DNA of 28,791 nucleotides from DASUZB01 sp036377075. Lineage in GTDB: Bacteria; Actinomycetota; CALGFH01. A program made the position numbers and the translations under genes. How positions within the stretch are numbered: position 1 is the first letter of the stretch; the number at the start of each line of letters is the position of its first letter. Positions 21,628 through 28,666 of the stretch are shown here, piece by piece. The stretch spans positions 1-28,791 of the forward strand of contig DASUZB010000251.1 in NCBI GenBank assembly GCA_036377075.1. Reading direction: 5' to 3'. The notes below the pieces were generated by a model. That model searched no databases, was not told the origin of the DNA, and saw only the letters and a list, made by a program, of their open reading frames with translations.

Positions 21628-22104
21628 TCAGCGGGCCCCGAGCAGGACGCCGAGGGCGACGCCGTAGGTGAGGTGGGCGGCGACGGCGACGACCGGGGTC
21701 TGACCGCCGTAGTTGAGGCCGAGCAGCCCGGGCGGCTCCAGCACCGCGGTCGACGACCGCCCGGCCCGGTGCGACGCCATGCGCGGGTGCACGCCGGCGA
21801 GGAGGGGAACCAGCACGGTGAGTGCGACCGCGACATGCAGCAGCCCGAGCAGCCCGCCGAGCCACCAGGTGGCGCGGTCCAGCAGCGAGAAGGTGGCGGC
21901 GTAGCCGAGGGCGAACCCCTGCCCGATCACGAGGTGGACGAAGAAGCCGGCGACCCGGGCCCGGTCGGGGTCCTCGGTGACCACGGTGCCGAGCAGCAGC
22001 GGCAGGTCGAGCCGGGTCAGCCCCGCCAGCTGGGCCACGATCATCACCGAGGTCAGGGCGGCGGTGGCGACCAGGCCGAACAGTGCCCAGCCGGCCCAGT
22101 CCAC
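21628..22104 (-). CDS. small integral membrane protein
   Basis: 158 aa, four probable membrane helices: about 4-24 (GWALFGLVATAALTSVMIVA), 50-72, 78-100, and a C-terminal helix ending GVALGVLLGAR. Between them are the polar segments TEDPDRARV and HPRMASHRAG. No named family recognised with confidence; it resembles DUF6789-like membrane proteins. GTG at 22104 starts one base after the transaldolase TGA (TGA-G-GTG), and its own stop is coupled the same way to GH15. That places it firmly in the transaldolase/GH15 operon. Confidence 0.72.
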   Translation of the reverse strand: MDWAGWALFGLVATAALTSVMIVAQLAGLTRLDLPLLLGTVVTEDPDRARVAGFFVHLVIGQGFALGYAATFSLLDRATWWLGGLLGLLHVAVALTVLVPLLAGVHPRMASHRAGRSSTAVLEPPGLLGLNYGGQTPVVAVAAHLTYGVALGVLLGAR

Positions 22105-22105
22105 C

Positions 22106-23212
22106 TCAGCGTCGGGCCAGCTGGCGCGCCTTCGTCCCCAGCGCGCCGAGCACGTGGGCGAACGACTCGTGGAAGGTGGCCACGCCCTGGTCCTCGAGCG
22201 CGCGGCCGACGTCCTCCAGGCCCACACCGACCCCGGCCAGCGCCCGCATCAGCGCCTCGGCGTCGTCGACGCCGCGGTCGATGGTGCGGGCGACGGTGCC
22301 GTGGTCCTCGAACGCGGCGATGGTCGCCTCGGGCATGGTGTTGACCGTGTCGGGACCGATGAGGTCGTCGACGTAGAGGGTGTCTGGGTAGGAGGGGTCC
22401 TTGGTGGAGGTCGACGCCCACAGCGGCCGCTGCGGGTGCGCGCCCCGGGCAGCCAGCCGCTGCCACCGTTCGCCGGTGAAGCGGTCTCGGAACAGCCGGT
22501 AGGCGAGCTTGGCCTGGGCGACCGCCGCCTGGCCCCGCAGCGCCAGCGCCTCGCCGGTGCCGACGGCGTCGAGGCGACGGTCGACCTCGGTGTCGACCCG
22601 GCTGACGAAGAACGACGCCACGCTGCGCACCGACGCGAGGTCGCCGCCGCGCCGGGCAAGGGTCTCCAGCCCGGAGAGGTAGGCCTCGATCACCTCGGCG
22701 TAGCGGGCCAGGGAGAAGATCAGCGTGACGTTGATGCTGCGTCCCTCGGCGATCATCGCCTGGATGGCGGGAACGCCCTCGCCGGTGGCCGGGATCTTCA
22801 CGAACAGGTTCGGCTCGGCGATCCGCTCGTGCAGCTTGCGGGCGGCGGCGACGGTGGCGTCGGTGTCGCGGGCGAGCTCGGGCGCCACCTCGACCGAGAC
22901 GAACCCGTCGGTGCCGCCACTGGCATCGAAGGTCGGGCGCAGCACGCCGAGCGCGTCGACGACGTCGTCGACCACCAGCTCCCAGTACGCGTCCTCCACC
23001 GGGCGCCCCTGGGCGACGAGCGTCGCGAACTGCTCGTCGTAGGCGTCGGAGCCCTCGATCGCCCTGGCGAAGATCGTCGGGTTGGCCGTCACCCCCCGGA
23101 TCCCGTCGGCCACCAGCCGACCGAGCGTGCCGTCGCGGAGGTAGATCCGGGTCAGGTTGTCCAGCCAGGGGCTCTGGCCCTGCTCGTCGTACAGTTGCTG
23201 CAGCCTGGTCAT
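22106..23212 (-). CDS. tal: transaldolase
   Basis: 368 aa, the length of actinobacterial Tal. It transfers a dihydroxyacetone unit between sedoheptulose-7-phosphate and glyceraldehyde-3-phosphate in the pentose phosphate pathway. Visible motifs: SPWLDNLTR (14-22), GVTANPTIF (40-48), FVSVEVAPELARDTDAT (104-120), LFVKIPAT (136-143) with the Schiff-base Lys139, INVTLIFSLARY, and ASTSTKDPSYPD near the C-terminal third. ATG at 23212 has AGGAG 8 nt upstream and matches the usual start. DUF2231 precedes it by 16 bp and the membrane protein follows with a one-base gap. This resembles stress-linked clusters where the pentose phosphate pathway supplies NADPH. Confidence 0.93.
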   Translation of the reverse strand: MTRLQQLYDEQGQSPWLDNLTRIYLRDGTLGRLVADGIRGVTANPTIFARAIEGSDAYDEQFATLVAQGRPVEDAYWELVVDDVVDALGVLRPTFDASGGTDGFVSVEVAPELARDTDATVAAARKLHERIAEPNLFVKIPATGEGVPAIQAMIAEGRSINVTLIFSLARYAEVIEAYLSGLETLARRGGDLASVRSVASFFVSRVDTEVDRRLDAVGTGEALALRGQAAVAQAKLAYRLFRDRFTGERWQRLAARGAHPQRPLWASTSTKDPSYPDTLYVDDLIGPDTVNTMPEATIAAFEDHGTVARTIDRGVDDAEALMRALAGVGVGLEDVGRALEDQGVATFHESFAHVLGALGTKARQLARR

Positions 23213-23228
23213 GTCGTCGCTCCTGTCG

Positions 23229-23798
23229 TCAGTGGCGCTGCCCGGGGAACACGTCGGTCTCGGACTTGTGCCACACCGGGTGGTCGCCGGCGGTCTCGAC
23301 GTTGAAGCCGTAGTCGTAGACGAGGCTGCCGCCGTAGGTCGCACCCACCGACACCAGCAGGGCGATCACGACCGACAGCAGCGCGATCCCCGCGGGCGTC
23401 ACCGTCGCGGTGTTGTGGTCGTTCACGCGCCAGGCGATGTCGGCCAGGGCGAGCACCGTGACGGTGACCATGATGGTGGCGTGGGTGTTGATCGTGCGCC
23501 GCGCCTGGGTGCCGGCCTCGGAAGACCTCCACGCGTCCCACAGGCCGGTCAACGCGGCGAGCACCGACACCACCGCCCCGGCGACGAAGACGTACGTGCC
23601 CGCGTGCCACAGCTCCCGGGCCCAGGTGTGGTCCTTGCCGGCGAGCGCCGAGATCACGTCGAACACGGCGGCGAGCACGTAGGCGACGATCGGGAAGTCG
23701 GTCAGGGGAGGATGGAACGGCTTGCCCGACCAACCTCGCAGCCCCTTGAACTTGCGGCCCCTCAGGGTCAGCGGCGGGCGAACGGAGAGCCTCCTCAC
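23229..23798 (-). CDS. DUF2231 membrane protein
   Basis: 189 aa. A basic N-terminus leads to the DUF2231 hallmark GKPFHPPLTDFPIV, then four membrane helices (about residues 32-50, 66-85, 106-125 and 135-155 of the chosen product). THATIMVTVTVLALADIAWR and GGSLVYDYGFNVE follow. His-Pro near the start and the paired His residues in helix three could bind heme or metal; function is unknown. GTG at 23798 has GAGGTG 7 nt upstream and matches the family start, whereas the longer frame to 23894 runs back into folE. It lies between folE (40-bp gap) and transaldolase. Confidence 0.83.
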   Translation of the reverse strand: MRRLSVRPPLTLRGRKFKGLRGWSGKPFHPPLTDFPIVAYVLAAVFDVISALAGKDHTWARELWHAGTYVFVAGAVVSVLAALTGLWDAWRSSEAGTQARRTINTHATIMVTVTVLALADIAWRVNDHNTATVTPAGIALLSVVIALLVSVGATYGGSLVYDYGFNVETAGDHPVWHKSETDVFPGQRH

Positions 23799-23838
23799 GA
23801 GATCACCTCGTTGCACTGGTCGCGGCTCGGTGGCCACC

Positions 23839-24492
23839 TCACCGGCCGGTCCCGGTGAGGGCGAAGAACTCCTGGCGGGAACGGGCGTCATCACGCAGCA
23901 GCCCGTGCACCGCAGACGTTACCGTGCGCGATCCCTGCGCACGCACGCCCCGTAGCGACATGCACAGGTGCTCGGCATCGAGGACCACGCCGACGCCCTT
24001 GGGCGCGACGTGCTCGTCGAGCCAGTCGGCCACCTGCTGGGTGAGCCGCTCCTGCACCTGCAGGCCGCGGGCGAACAGGTCGACCACCCGGGCCAGCTTC
24101 GACAGGCCGAGGATGCGCTCACCCGGGACGTAGCCGACGTGGGCGACGCCCTGGAAGGGCAGCAGGTGGTGCTCGCACAGCGACTGGAACGGGATGTCGC
24201 GGGCCAGCACCAGCTCGTCGTAGCCCTCGTCGCTGGGAAACGTGGTCAGGTCGAACGGGCGGGGCGTGAGCAGCTCGGCGTAGGCGCGCGCCACCCGCTC
24301 GGGCGTCTCGGCCAGGTGCTCCGTCGTCGGGTCGTGGCCGAGCGCGACCAGCAGGTCGGCCACCGCCCTGGCGGCCGCGTCGAGGTCGACGGCGCCGCCA
24401 TTCACCACCCGCAGGTCGCGACGCCAGTCGGTGCGACCTGCCTCCCCGGAAGTGCTGGCCGCTGGGACCGGACGGACCAGCGTGGTGGCCAT
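23839..24492 (-). CDS. folE: GTP cyclohydrolase I
   Basis: 217 aa. Converts GTP to 7,8-dihydroneopterin triphosphate, the first step of folate and tetrahydropterin synthesis. The zinc site is preserved with the same spacing as in E. coli FolE: Cys106 and His109 in SLCEHHLLPF, and Cys177 in EHLCMSLRGV. TPERVARAY (63-71), GERILGLSKLARVVD (124-138) and QVQERLTQQVAD (145-156) are typical. ATG at 24492 follows GGAGG by 6 nt. It heads a probable operon (DUF2231, tal, membrane protein, GH15) and is divergent from a SufR-like regulator. Its -10 box overlaps a CGTTAGA half-site, so local repression is likely. In an actinobacterium this may be a second FolE with a stress role. Confidence 0.95.
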   Translation of the reverse strand: MATTLVRPVPAASTSGEAGRTDWRRDLRVVNGGAVDLDAAARAVADLLVALGHDPTTEHLAETPERVARAYAELLTPRPFDLTTFPSDEGYDELVLARDIPFQSLCEHHLLPFQGVAHVGYVPGERILGLSKLARVVDLFARGLQVQERLTQQVADWLDEHVAPKGVGVVLDAEHLCMSLRGVRAQGSRTVTSAVHGLLRDDARSRQEFFALTGTGR

Positions 24493-24495
24493 CTG

Positions 24496-24524
24496 TTGCC
24501 TCCATCTCTAACGGATATTAGGAT
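24496..24524 (+). promoter_or_regulatory. candidate promoter of the SufR-like regulator
   Basis: Plus strand TTGCCT (24496-24501), a 17-nt spacer, TAGGAT (24519-24524). It faces the folE promoter and overlaps it, so polymerases would exclude each other. The spacer contains the TCTAACG half-site, suggesting autoregulation. Confidence 0.4.
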
Positions 24525-24574
24525 AGACGTTAGAACAGCCATGCACATTTCGTCAACTTGGATGTCCGTTAGAA
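24507..24574. promoter_or_regulatory. operator region: CGTTAGA half-sites between folE and its regulator
   Basis: GGATNNNCGTTAGAA occurs at 24521-24535 and 24560-24574, exactly 39 bp apart. A reversed half-site TCTAACG (24507-24513) forms an inverted pair with CGTTAGA at 24528-24534. The region is much richer in A/T than its surroundings and lies between divergent genes, one of which encodes a helix-turn-helix regulator. The likely binder is that regulator (inference). Confidence 0.6.
24527..24556 (-). promoter_or_regulatory. folE promoter candidate
   Basis: Minus strand TTGACG (24556-24551), an 18-nt spacer, then TAACGT (24532-24527). The -10 box is inside the operator half-site at 24528-24534. 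The predicted start near 24520 leaves about 28 nt before the folE ATG. Confidence 0.45.
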
Positions 24575-24622
24575 GGCCTTCCACGGCGAGGGTCCGTCCA
24601 AGCTCGTCATCGGAGGTGGCCG

Positions 24623-25321
24623 GTGGGCAATGACCTCGATGTCCGCCTCGATCAGGTCGCAACCCTGGCGGAGCCCGTGCGGCGCGCCCTGTACCGCTTC
24701 GTCCTGGCCCAGCCCGAGCCGGTGACCCGGGAGCGGGCTGCCGCCGGCGTCGGGGTCGCCCAGCATACGGCGAAGTTCCATCTCGACCGGCTGGTCCACG
24801 AAGGGCTCCTCGAGGCCAGCTATCGCCGGCCCCCGGGAAGGGGCGGCCCGGGCGCCGGACGTCCCGCGAAGGTCTACCGGCGCAGCGACACCGACATCGA
24901 CGTCAGCCTGCCGGAGCGTCGCTACGACCTCGCCGGCCGGCTCCTCGTCAAGGCCGTCGCGCACGCGGAGCGGACCGGATCACCAGCGACCGACGCGCTG
25001 CGTACCGTCGCCACCGAGGAAGGGCGCTCGGCCGGGACGCGGCTCAGGTCCGGCCTGGACCAGCCAGCAGAGCGGAACCAGGCGGAGGCCACGGTATTCA
25101 GCGCCCTCACCGCCCACGGCTACGAGCCCCGCCGGGAAGGGGACGGCATCATCCTGGCGAACTGTCCGTTCCATACCCTGACCCGCGAAGCGACCGAGAT
25201 CGTGTGCGGCATGAACCGCGCCTACCTCGCGGGCGTGCTCGACGGCATCGGCGCAACCACCCTCGAGGCCAAGCTCGACCCCGCCGACGGACGCTGCTGC
25301 GTGCGGCTCGAGCAGCACTGA
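24623..25321 (+). CDS. SufR-like winged-helix transcriptional regulator with candidate Fe-S cysteines
   Basis: 232 aa. The N-terminal ArsR/DeoR-like winged helix (about 10-85) includes RRALYRFVLAQPEPVTRERAA and a recognition helix AQHTAKFHLDRLVHEGLL. The RPAKVYRR wing is typical of the COG2345/SufR group. The C-terminal half ends with Cys181 (NCPFH), Cys195 (VCGMN) and a CysCys pair (225-226). This pattern resembles the cysteines that bind a [4Fe-4S] or [2Fe-2S] cluster in SufR. It probably senses redox state, nitric oxide or iron-sulfur status and represses the divergent folE operon (inference). GTG at 24623 has GGAGGT 5 nt upstream. Divergent from folE across 130 bp. Confidence 0.8.
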   Translation: MGNDLDVRLDQVATLAEPVRRALYRFVLAQPEPVTRERAAAGVGVAQHTAKFHLDRLVHEGLLEASYRRPPGRGGPGAGRPAKVYRRSDTDIDVSLPERRYDLAGRLLVKAVAHAERTGSPATDALRTVATEEGRSAGTRLRSGLDQPAERNQAEATVFSALTAHGYEPRREGDGIILANCPFHTLTREATEIVCGMNRAYLAGVLDGIGATTLEAKLDPADGRCCVRLEQH

Positions 25322-25344
25322 CCCAACCGGGACGCCGCCGGGAC

Positions 25345-25631
25345 GGCGGCGCCGAGAAGCTGTTGCGGATGGCCGACCCCGAGGTGGTCGGTGAGGCGTG
25401 GGAGGCCTGGCGGGCCGAGGTCGCGTTCGCGGAGCGGTTCGTGGCCGAGGCGCCCGACCTCGGCATGGTCGGGAACACCTCCGACCAGGGGCAGGTGTCG
25501 CTGCGCGAGGTGCTGGTGCACACGATCGAGGAGTACGCCAGGCACGCGGCCACGCCGACCTGCTGCGCGAGCGGATCGACGGGCGGGTCGGCCAGCAACC
25601 CCGACGCGCCAAGACGCGCAGTCCCGGGTAG
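25345..25631 (+). pseudogene. DUF664/DinB-like protein remnant, truncated and frameshifted
   Basis: From about 25369 the sequence reads MADPEVVGEAWEAWRAE, then VSLREVLVHTIEEYARH, a good match to the second half of DUF664 (DinB-superfamily) proteins. After CAC at 25543-25545 the frame breaks. The conserved continuation GHADLLRERIDGRVGQ is found one frame over from 25548, ending at a TAG at 25631. One base is therefore missing. The N-terminal half of the family, including the first metal-binding His region, is also absent. This lies in the 384-bp gap between the regulator and cyclase genes. Confidence 0.7.
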
Positions 25632-25705
25632 CCTGCCGGGAGCACGCACCGGTGCCCACAGCCGTGGAGGCTGGCAGGCCGGCTGCTGTCCGACAGGGGG
25701 TGCGA

Positions 25706-27055
25706 GTGGCTGAGCAGGCCGTGCCGCCGGAGACCAAGTACGCGCGCCTGGGACCAGACCGGCTCGCCTACCAGGTGCTCGGGAAGGGCCCGCCCGACCT
25801 GGTGTTCACCATGGGCGCCTTCAGCGACGTCGACATCGTCTGGGAAGACCCGCAGATGGCGCTGTTCCTGCGCCGGCTGGCGTCGTTCTCGCGGCTGCTG
25901 CGCTTCGACCGGCGCGGGACCGGCGCCTCCGACCCGATGCCAGCCCACCCGCTGCCCCCATGGGAGGCCTATGCCCAGGAGCTGGTGGCGGTCATGGACG
26001 CGGCCGGCTCGCAGCGGGTCGCGCTGCTGGCGGCGGGCCCCCAGGCCGGGCCGATGGCGCTGTTCTTCGCCGGGACCAAGCCAGAGCGCACCAGCGCGCT
26101 GATCCTGGCCGACGCCACCGCCAGGTACCTGGTCGACGACGACTACCCGATCGGGGTCCCGCCCGAGGACGTGGAGGCGATGATCGCCCGCGCCGAGGAG
26201 CTGTGGGGCACCGAGGCGTTCGCTGGGACCTATACGCCCGACCGGGCCGGCGACCAGCGGTTCCTGCGCTGGTCGGCCAGGCTGCAGCGGGCCATCGCCA
26301 GCCCGAAGGTGGTGCGCGCCTCCCTGCGGGCGCTGCTGGAGGTCGACGTCCGCGCCCTGCTGCCGCTGATCCACGCACCCACCCTGGTCCTGCACCACCA
26401 GGACTACGAGTTCCTCTCCGTCGCGCACAGCCGCTACCTGGCCGAGCACCTGCCCGAGGCCAGGCTGGTCGAGCTGCCAGGTGACCTTCCACTGTTCTGG
26501 GACCAGTCGGACCGGGTGCTGAACGTGGTCGAGGAGTTCCTGACCGGGGCCCGCCGCAGCGTCGAGCCGACGCGCGTGCTGGCCACGGTGCTGTTCACCG
26601 ACATCGTCGAATCCACCGAGCGTGCCGCCACGGTGGGCGACCGGCGCTGGAGGGAACTGCTGGACGTGCACGACGAGCTGGCCGGCCGCCTGGTGGAGCG
26701 GTGGGGTGGGCGGCTGGTCAAGTCCACCGGCGACGGCATCCTGGCCACCTTCGACGGGCCCGGCCGGGCGATCGGCTGCGCGGCCGCCCTCGGCGAGGAG
26801 TTGGGCAGGATCGGCATCGAGGTCCGGGCGGGGCTGCACATCGGCGAGGTCGAGCTGCGCGGCGACGACGTCGGCGGCATCGCCGTCCACATCGCCGCCC
26901 GCGTCATGGCCACCGCTGCCCCCGGCGAGATCGTCGTCTCCCGCACCGTTCGCGACCTGGTCGCCGGCTCCGACGTGGTCCTTCACGACCGCGGCAGCCG
27001 ACCGCTGAAGGGCGTCGAGGGCGACTGGCAGCTGTTCGCGGTGGCCAGCCGATGA
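25706..27055 (+). CDS. alpha/beta-hydrolase-like domain fused to class III adenylate cyclase (Rv1900c/LipJ-like)
   Basis: 449 aa. Residues 1-285 form an alpha/beta-hydrolase-fold domain, RFDRRGTGASD (66-76) included; 288-449 form a class III nucleotidyl cyclase. The order and length match M. tuberculosis Rv1900c (LipJ). Cyclase residues: FTDIVEST (297-304, metal Asp299), VKSTGDG (Lys339 and metal Asp343), and the distal AVHIAARV (Arg399), where His replaces the usual Asn. It makes cAMP (or cGMP as a side product) from a nucleoside triphosphate. In the hydrolase domain the nucleophile elbow reads AAGPQAGP (109-116), with no Ser, and the GDLPLFW segment lacks the catalytic His, so it is probably a sensory or dimerisation module. 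GTG 25706 follows AGGGGG. A promoter-proximal pseudogene lies upstream. Confidence 0.88.
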   Translation: MAEQAVPPETKYARLGPDRLAYQVLGKGPPDLVFTMGAFSDVDIVWEDPQMALFLRRLASFSRLLRFDRRGTGASDPMPAHPLPPWEAYAQELVAVMDAAGSQRVALLAAGPQAGPMALFFAGTKPERTSALILADATARYLVDDDYPIGVPPEDVEAMIARAEELWGTEAFAGTYTPDRAGDQRFLRWSARLQRAIASPKVVRASLRALLEVDVRALLPLIHAPTLVLHHQDYEFLSVAHSRYLAEHLPEARLVELPGDLPLFWDQSDRVLNVVEEFLTGARRSVEPTRVLATVLFTDIVESTERAATVGDRRWRELLDVHDELAGRLVERWGGRLVKSTGDGILATFDGPGRAIGCAAALGEELGRIGIEVRAGLHIGEVELRGDDVGGIAVHIAARVMATAAPGEIVVSRTVRDLVAGSDVVLHDRGSRPLKGVEGDWQLFAVASR

Positions 27056-27089
27056 TCCAGCCGTTCCACCAGAGAGGGAGGATCGACCC

Positions 27090-27338
27090 ATGAGCATCGT
27101 CCAACGGACGTCTCGCAGGACCCCCACGTCACGCCGAGGGCTGCAGCAGCTCGGGGCGATCCGCGTCGGCGCGGTCGCGCTCGGGGCGGCGGCGCTCGGG
27201 GCCGGCGCGGTCGGTGCGCTGGCGATCGGGCGCCTGGCGATCGGGCGCGCGGTCGTCCGGCGGCTCAGCATCGAGGAGCTCGAGGTCCGGCGGCTACGCG
27301 TCCACGAGCTCCAGGTCGACGAGCAGCGGACCGTATAG
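27090..27338 (+). CDS. pentapeptide-repeat-like miniprotein
   Basis: 82 aa. After a basic N-terminus (1-20) the sequence has five-residue periodicity from about residue 21 to 78: LGAIR, VGAVA, LGAAA, LGAGA, VGALA, IGRLA, IGRAV, VRRLS, IEELE, VRRLR, VHELQ. The hydrophobic residue every fifth position fits a short right-handed quadrilateral beta-helix as in pentapeptide-repeat proteins, though it lacks the standard A(D/N)LXX consensus. Charges are segregated: Gly/Ala-rich first half, Arg/Glu-rich second half. ATG at 27090 has GGGAGG 8-9 nt upstream. It lies 34 bp after the cyclase stop, so the two are probably co-transcribed. Function unknown. Confidence 0.7.
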   Translation: MSIVQRTSRRTPTSRRGLQQLGAIRVGAVALGAAALGAGAVGALAIGRLAIGRAVVRRLSIEELEVRRLRVHELQVDEQRTV

Positions 27339-27343
27339 ATCCG

Positions 27344-28261
27344 TTGTCCGTTCCCGTCCTCGACGATGGAGTACGTCAGCGCCTCACGGCGCGGTTCGGG
27401 GCTGGGATCGGGCCATGGTTGGACGAGCTGCCGGACGTCCTGGGCGCTCTTGCGGAGCGTTGGCAGCTCGAGTGGGGCTCGCTCATTCCTCGAGGGAGCA
27501 TGTCGGTCGTCGTCCGGTGCGGTCTGCCTGATGGACGCCCCGCCGTCCTGAAGGTCAGCCCCGACCGCGCCCGGCTGGCGAACGAGGCAGCAGCACTCGA
27601 CCGGTGGACGACGGTTCACACTCCGTCCGTTCTCGCGGTCGACGAGGGCGTGGGAGCGTTGCTCATCGAGGCGATCGAGCCGGGAACCCCGCTCGTCGAA
27701 TCCCTCGTCTACCCAGACACGGAGACCGCAGCCAACCTCCTGACCTCGCTGCACGCGAACGGCGTTCCTGACCCGTCCTACCCGCCGCTCGAGCACCGCG
27801 TCGCGTACCTCTTCGACTCCGGGGCAAGGCCGTACGAGCGGCACCCGGAGCTCCTCGAGCTGATCCCGCCGGAGCTGTACGAACGCGGACGCCAGCTCGC
27901 GACCCGGCTCGCCGAGAGCGTCCCGCCAACCGCCCTCCTACACGGCGACCTGACGCCTAGCAACATCCTCGACGGCGGCGCCCAGCGCGGACTCGTCGCG
28001 GTCGACCCTGCCCCATGCCTCGGCGACGACTTGGCGTTCGAGGCCATCGACCTGCTGCTCTGGCAGGCAGACGACGTCGACACGATCGCGGCCCGTGCCG
28101 AGCTGCTGGCACCCGCAATCGGCGCGGACCCCAGCCACCTGTTCGAGTGGTGCACCGCGTTCGCCGCCATGACCGCGTTGGAGTTGGCGGAATCACCCGA
28201 CGCCCCTCCTGACCGCGTCCAAACGTACCTGGCGCTCGCCGCACGGGCCCCGAGGGCCTAG
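27344..28261 (+). CDS. APH(6)-like aminoglycoside/hydroxyurea phosphotransferase
   Basis: 305 aa. Protein-kinase-like antibiotic phosphotransferase fold. N-lobe: PAVLKVSP with Lys70, which contacts ATP. Catalytic loop: LLHGDLTPSN (198-207, Asp202 base, Asn207), followed by the metal-binding VAVDPAP (Asp221). Together with the FEAIDLLLW segment this matches the APH(6)/hydroxyurea kinase group, which transfers ATP gamma-phosphate to streptomycin-like or related substrates. Actual resistance is not implied by sequence alone. TTG at 27344 lies right after a TATAGAT stretch and has no Shine-Dalgarno site, so the mRNA could be leaderless or the start imprecise. Third-position G/C is visibly lower than in neighbours, suggesting horizontal acquisition. 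Confidence 0.8.
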   Translation: MSVPVLDDGVRQRLTARFGAGIGPWLDELPDVLGALAERWQLEWGSLIPRGSMSVVVRCGLPDGRPAVLKVSPDRARLANEAAALDRWTTVHTPSVLAVDEGVGALLIEAIEPGTPLVESLVYPDTETAANLLTSLHANGVPDPSYPPLEHRVAYLFDSGARPYERHPELLELIPPELYERGRQLATRLAESVPPTALLHGDLTPSNILDGGAQRGLVAVDPAPCLGDDLAFEAIDLLLWQADDVDTIAARAELLAPAIGADPSHLFEWCTAFAAMTALELAESPDAPPDRVQTYLALAARAPRA

Positions 28262-28666
28262 AGGACATTCCGAACGGCTCTGCGCCGCGTGGAGCCGCGT
28301 CCGACTGGCGGCTGGACCATGCCCTTCCCGGCCGCACGATCGTCAACTTCGTACCGTGCCGGCCAGCGGACGATCCGCGCAGGCGGTGCAGGTGAACTGG
28401 TAGGGCGACGGCTGGGCGTAGATGGCGCCGTCGTCCCCGAGCAGCACGGGCATGCCGGTGGTGCTGCTCCACTCCACCGCCTAGTCCTAGGTGGTGACCT
28501 CGGCCGGGACGGCCTCGAACATGGTTGAGTCGTGGACGTTGGCGGCGCTGAGCACCACCGAGATCGGCGGCCTGGGACCCGGGAGGTGACCGCGGGAGCG
28601 GTCGTAGAGCCCTGGAACGCAAATGCCCCCGGCGGGCTGCCTGGACCTCAGGGACCCGTCGATCTA
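28262..28666. other. 405-bp degenerate region, contains IS-like remnants
   Basis: No intact gene was seen. One minus-strand frame is interrupted by TAG codons at 28487-28489 and 28481-28483 and again stops at 28343-28345. Between those stops it encodes a 36-residue fragment starting at ATG 28453 with a CTAC pair, of unknown identity. The CCTAG-TCCTAGG palindrome around 28480-28490 overlaps the two TAG codons. Confidence 0.5.
28487..28620 (-). mobile_element. IS5-family-like transposase remnant
   Basis: The minus-strand frame reads GLYDRSRGHLPGPRPPISVV, then SAANVHDSTMFEAV. This resembles the part of IS5-type transposases around the second catalytic Asp (KhhL...G.Pl.v.vs.ANrHDs...). It has no start, ends at a TAG and lacks the other DDE motifs. 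No terminal inverted repeats or target duplication were identified. Weak but recognisable decay product. Confidence 0.45.

Noticed and set aside
24980..27844. 954-aa minus-strand frame across the cyclase and kinase genes
   Set aside because: Antisense to three well-supported genes and without domain features.
28343..28453. 36-aa frame starting at ATG 28453 with a CxxC motif
   Set aside because: No ribosome binding site, the same frame is broken by TAG codons just upstream, and it lies in transposase debris.
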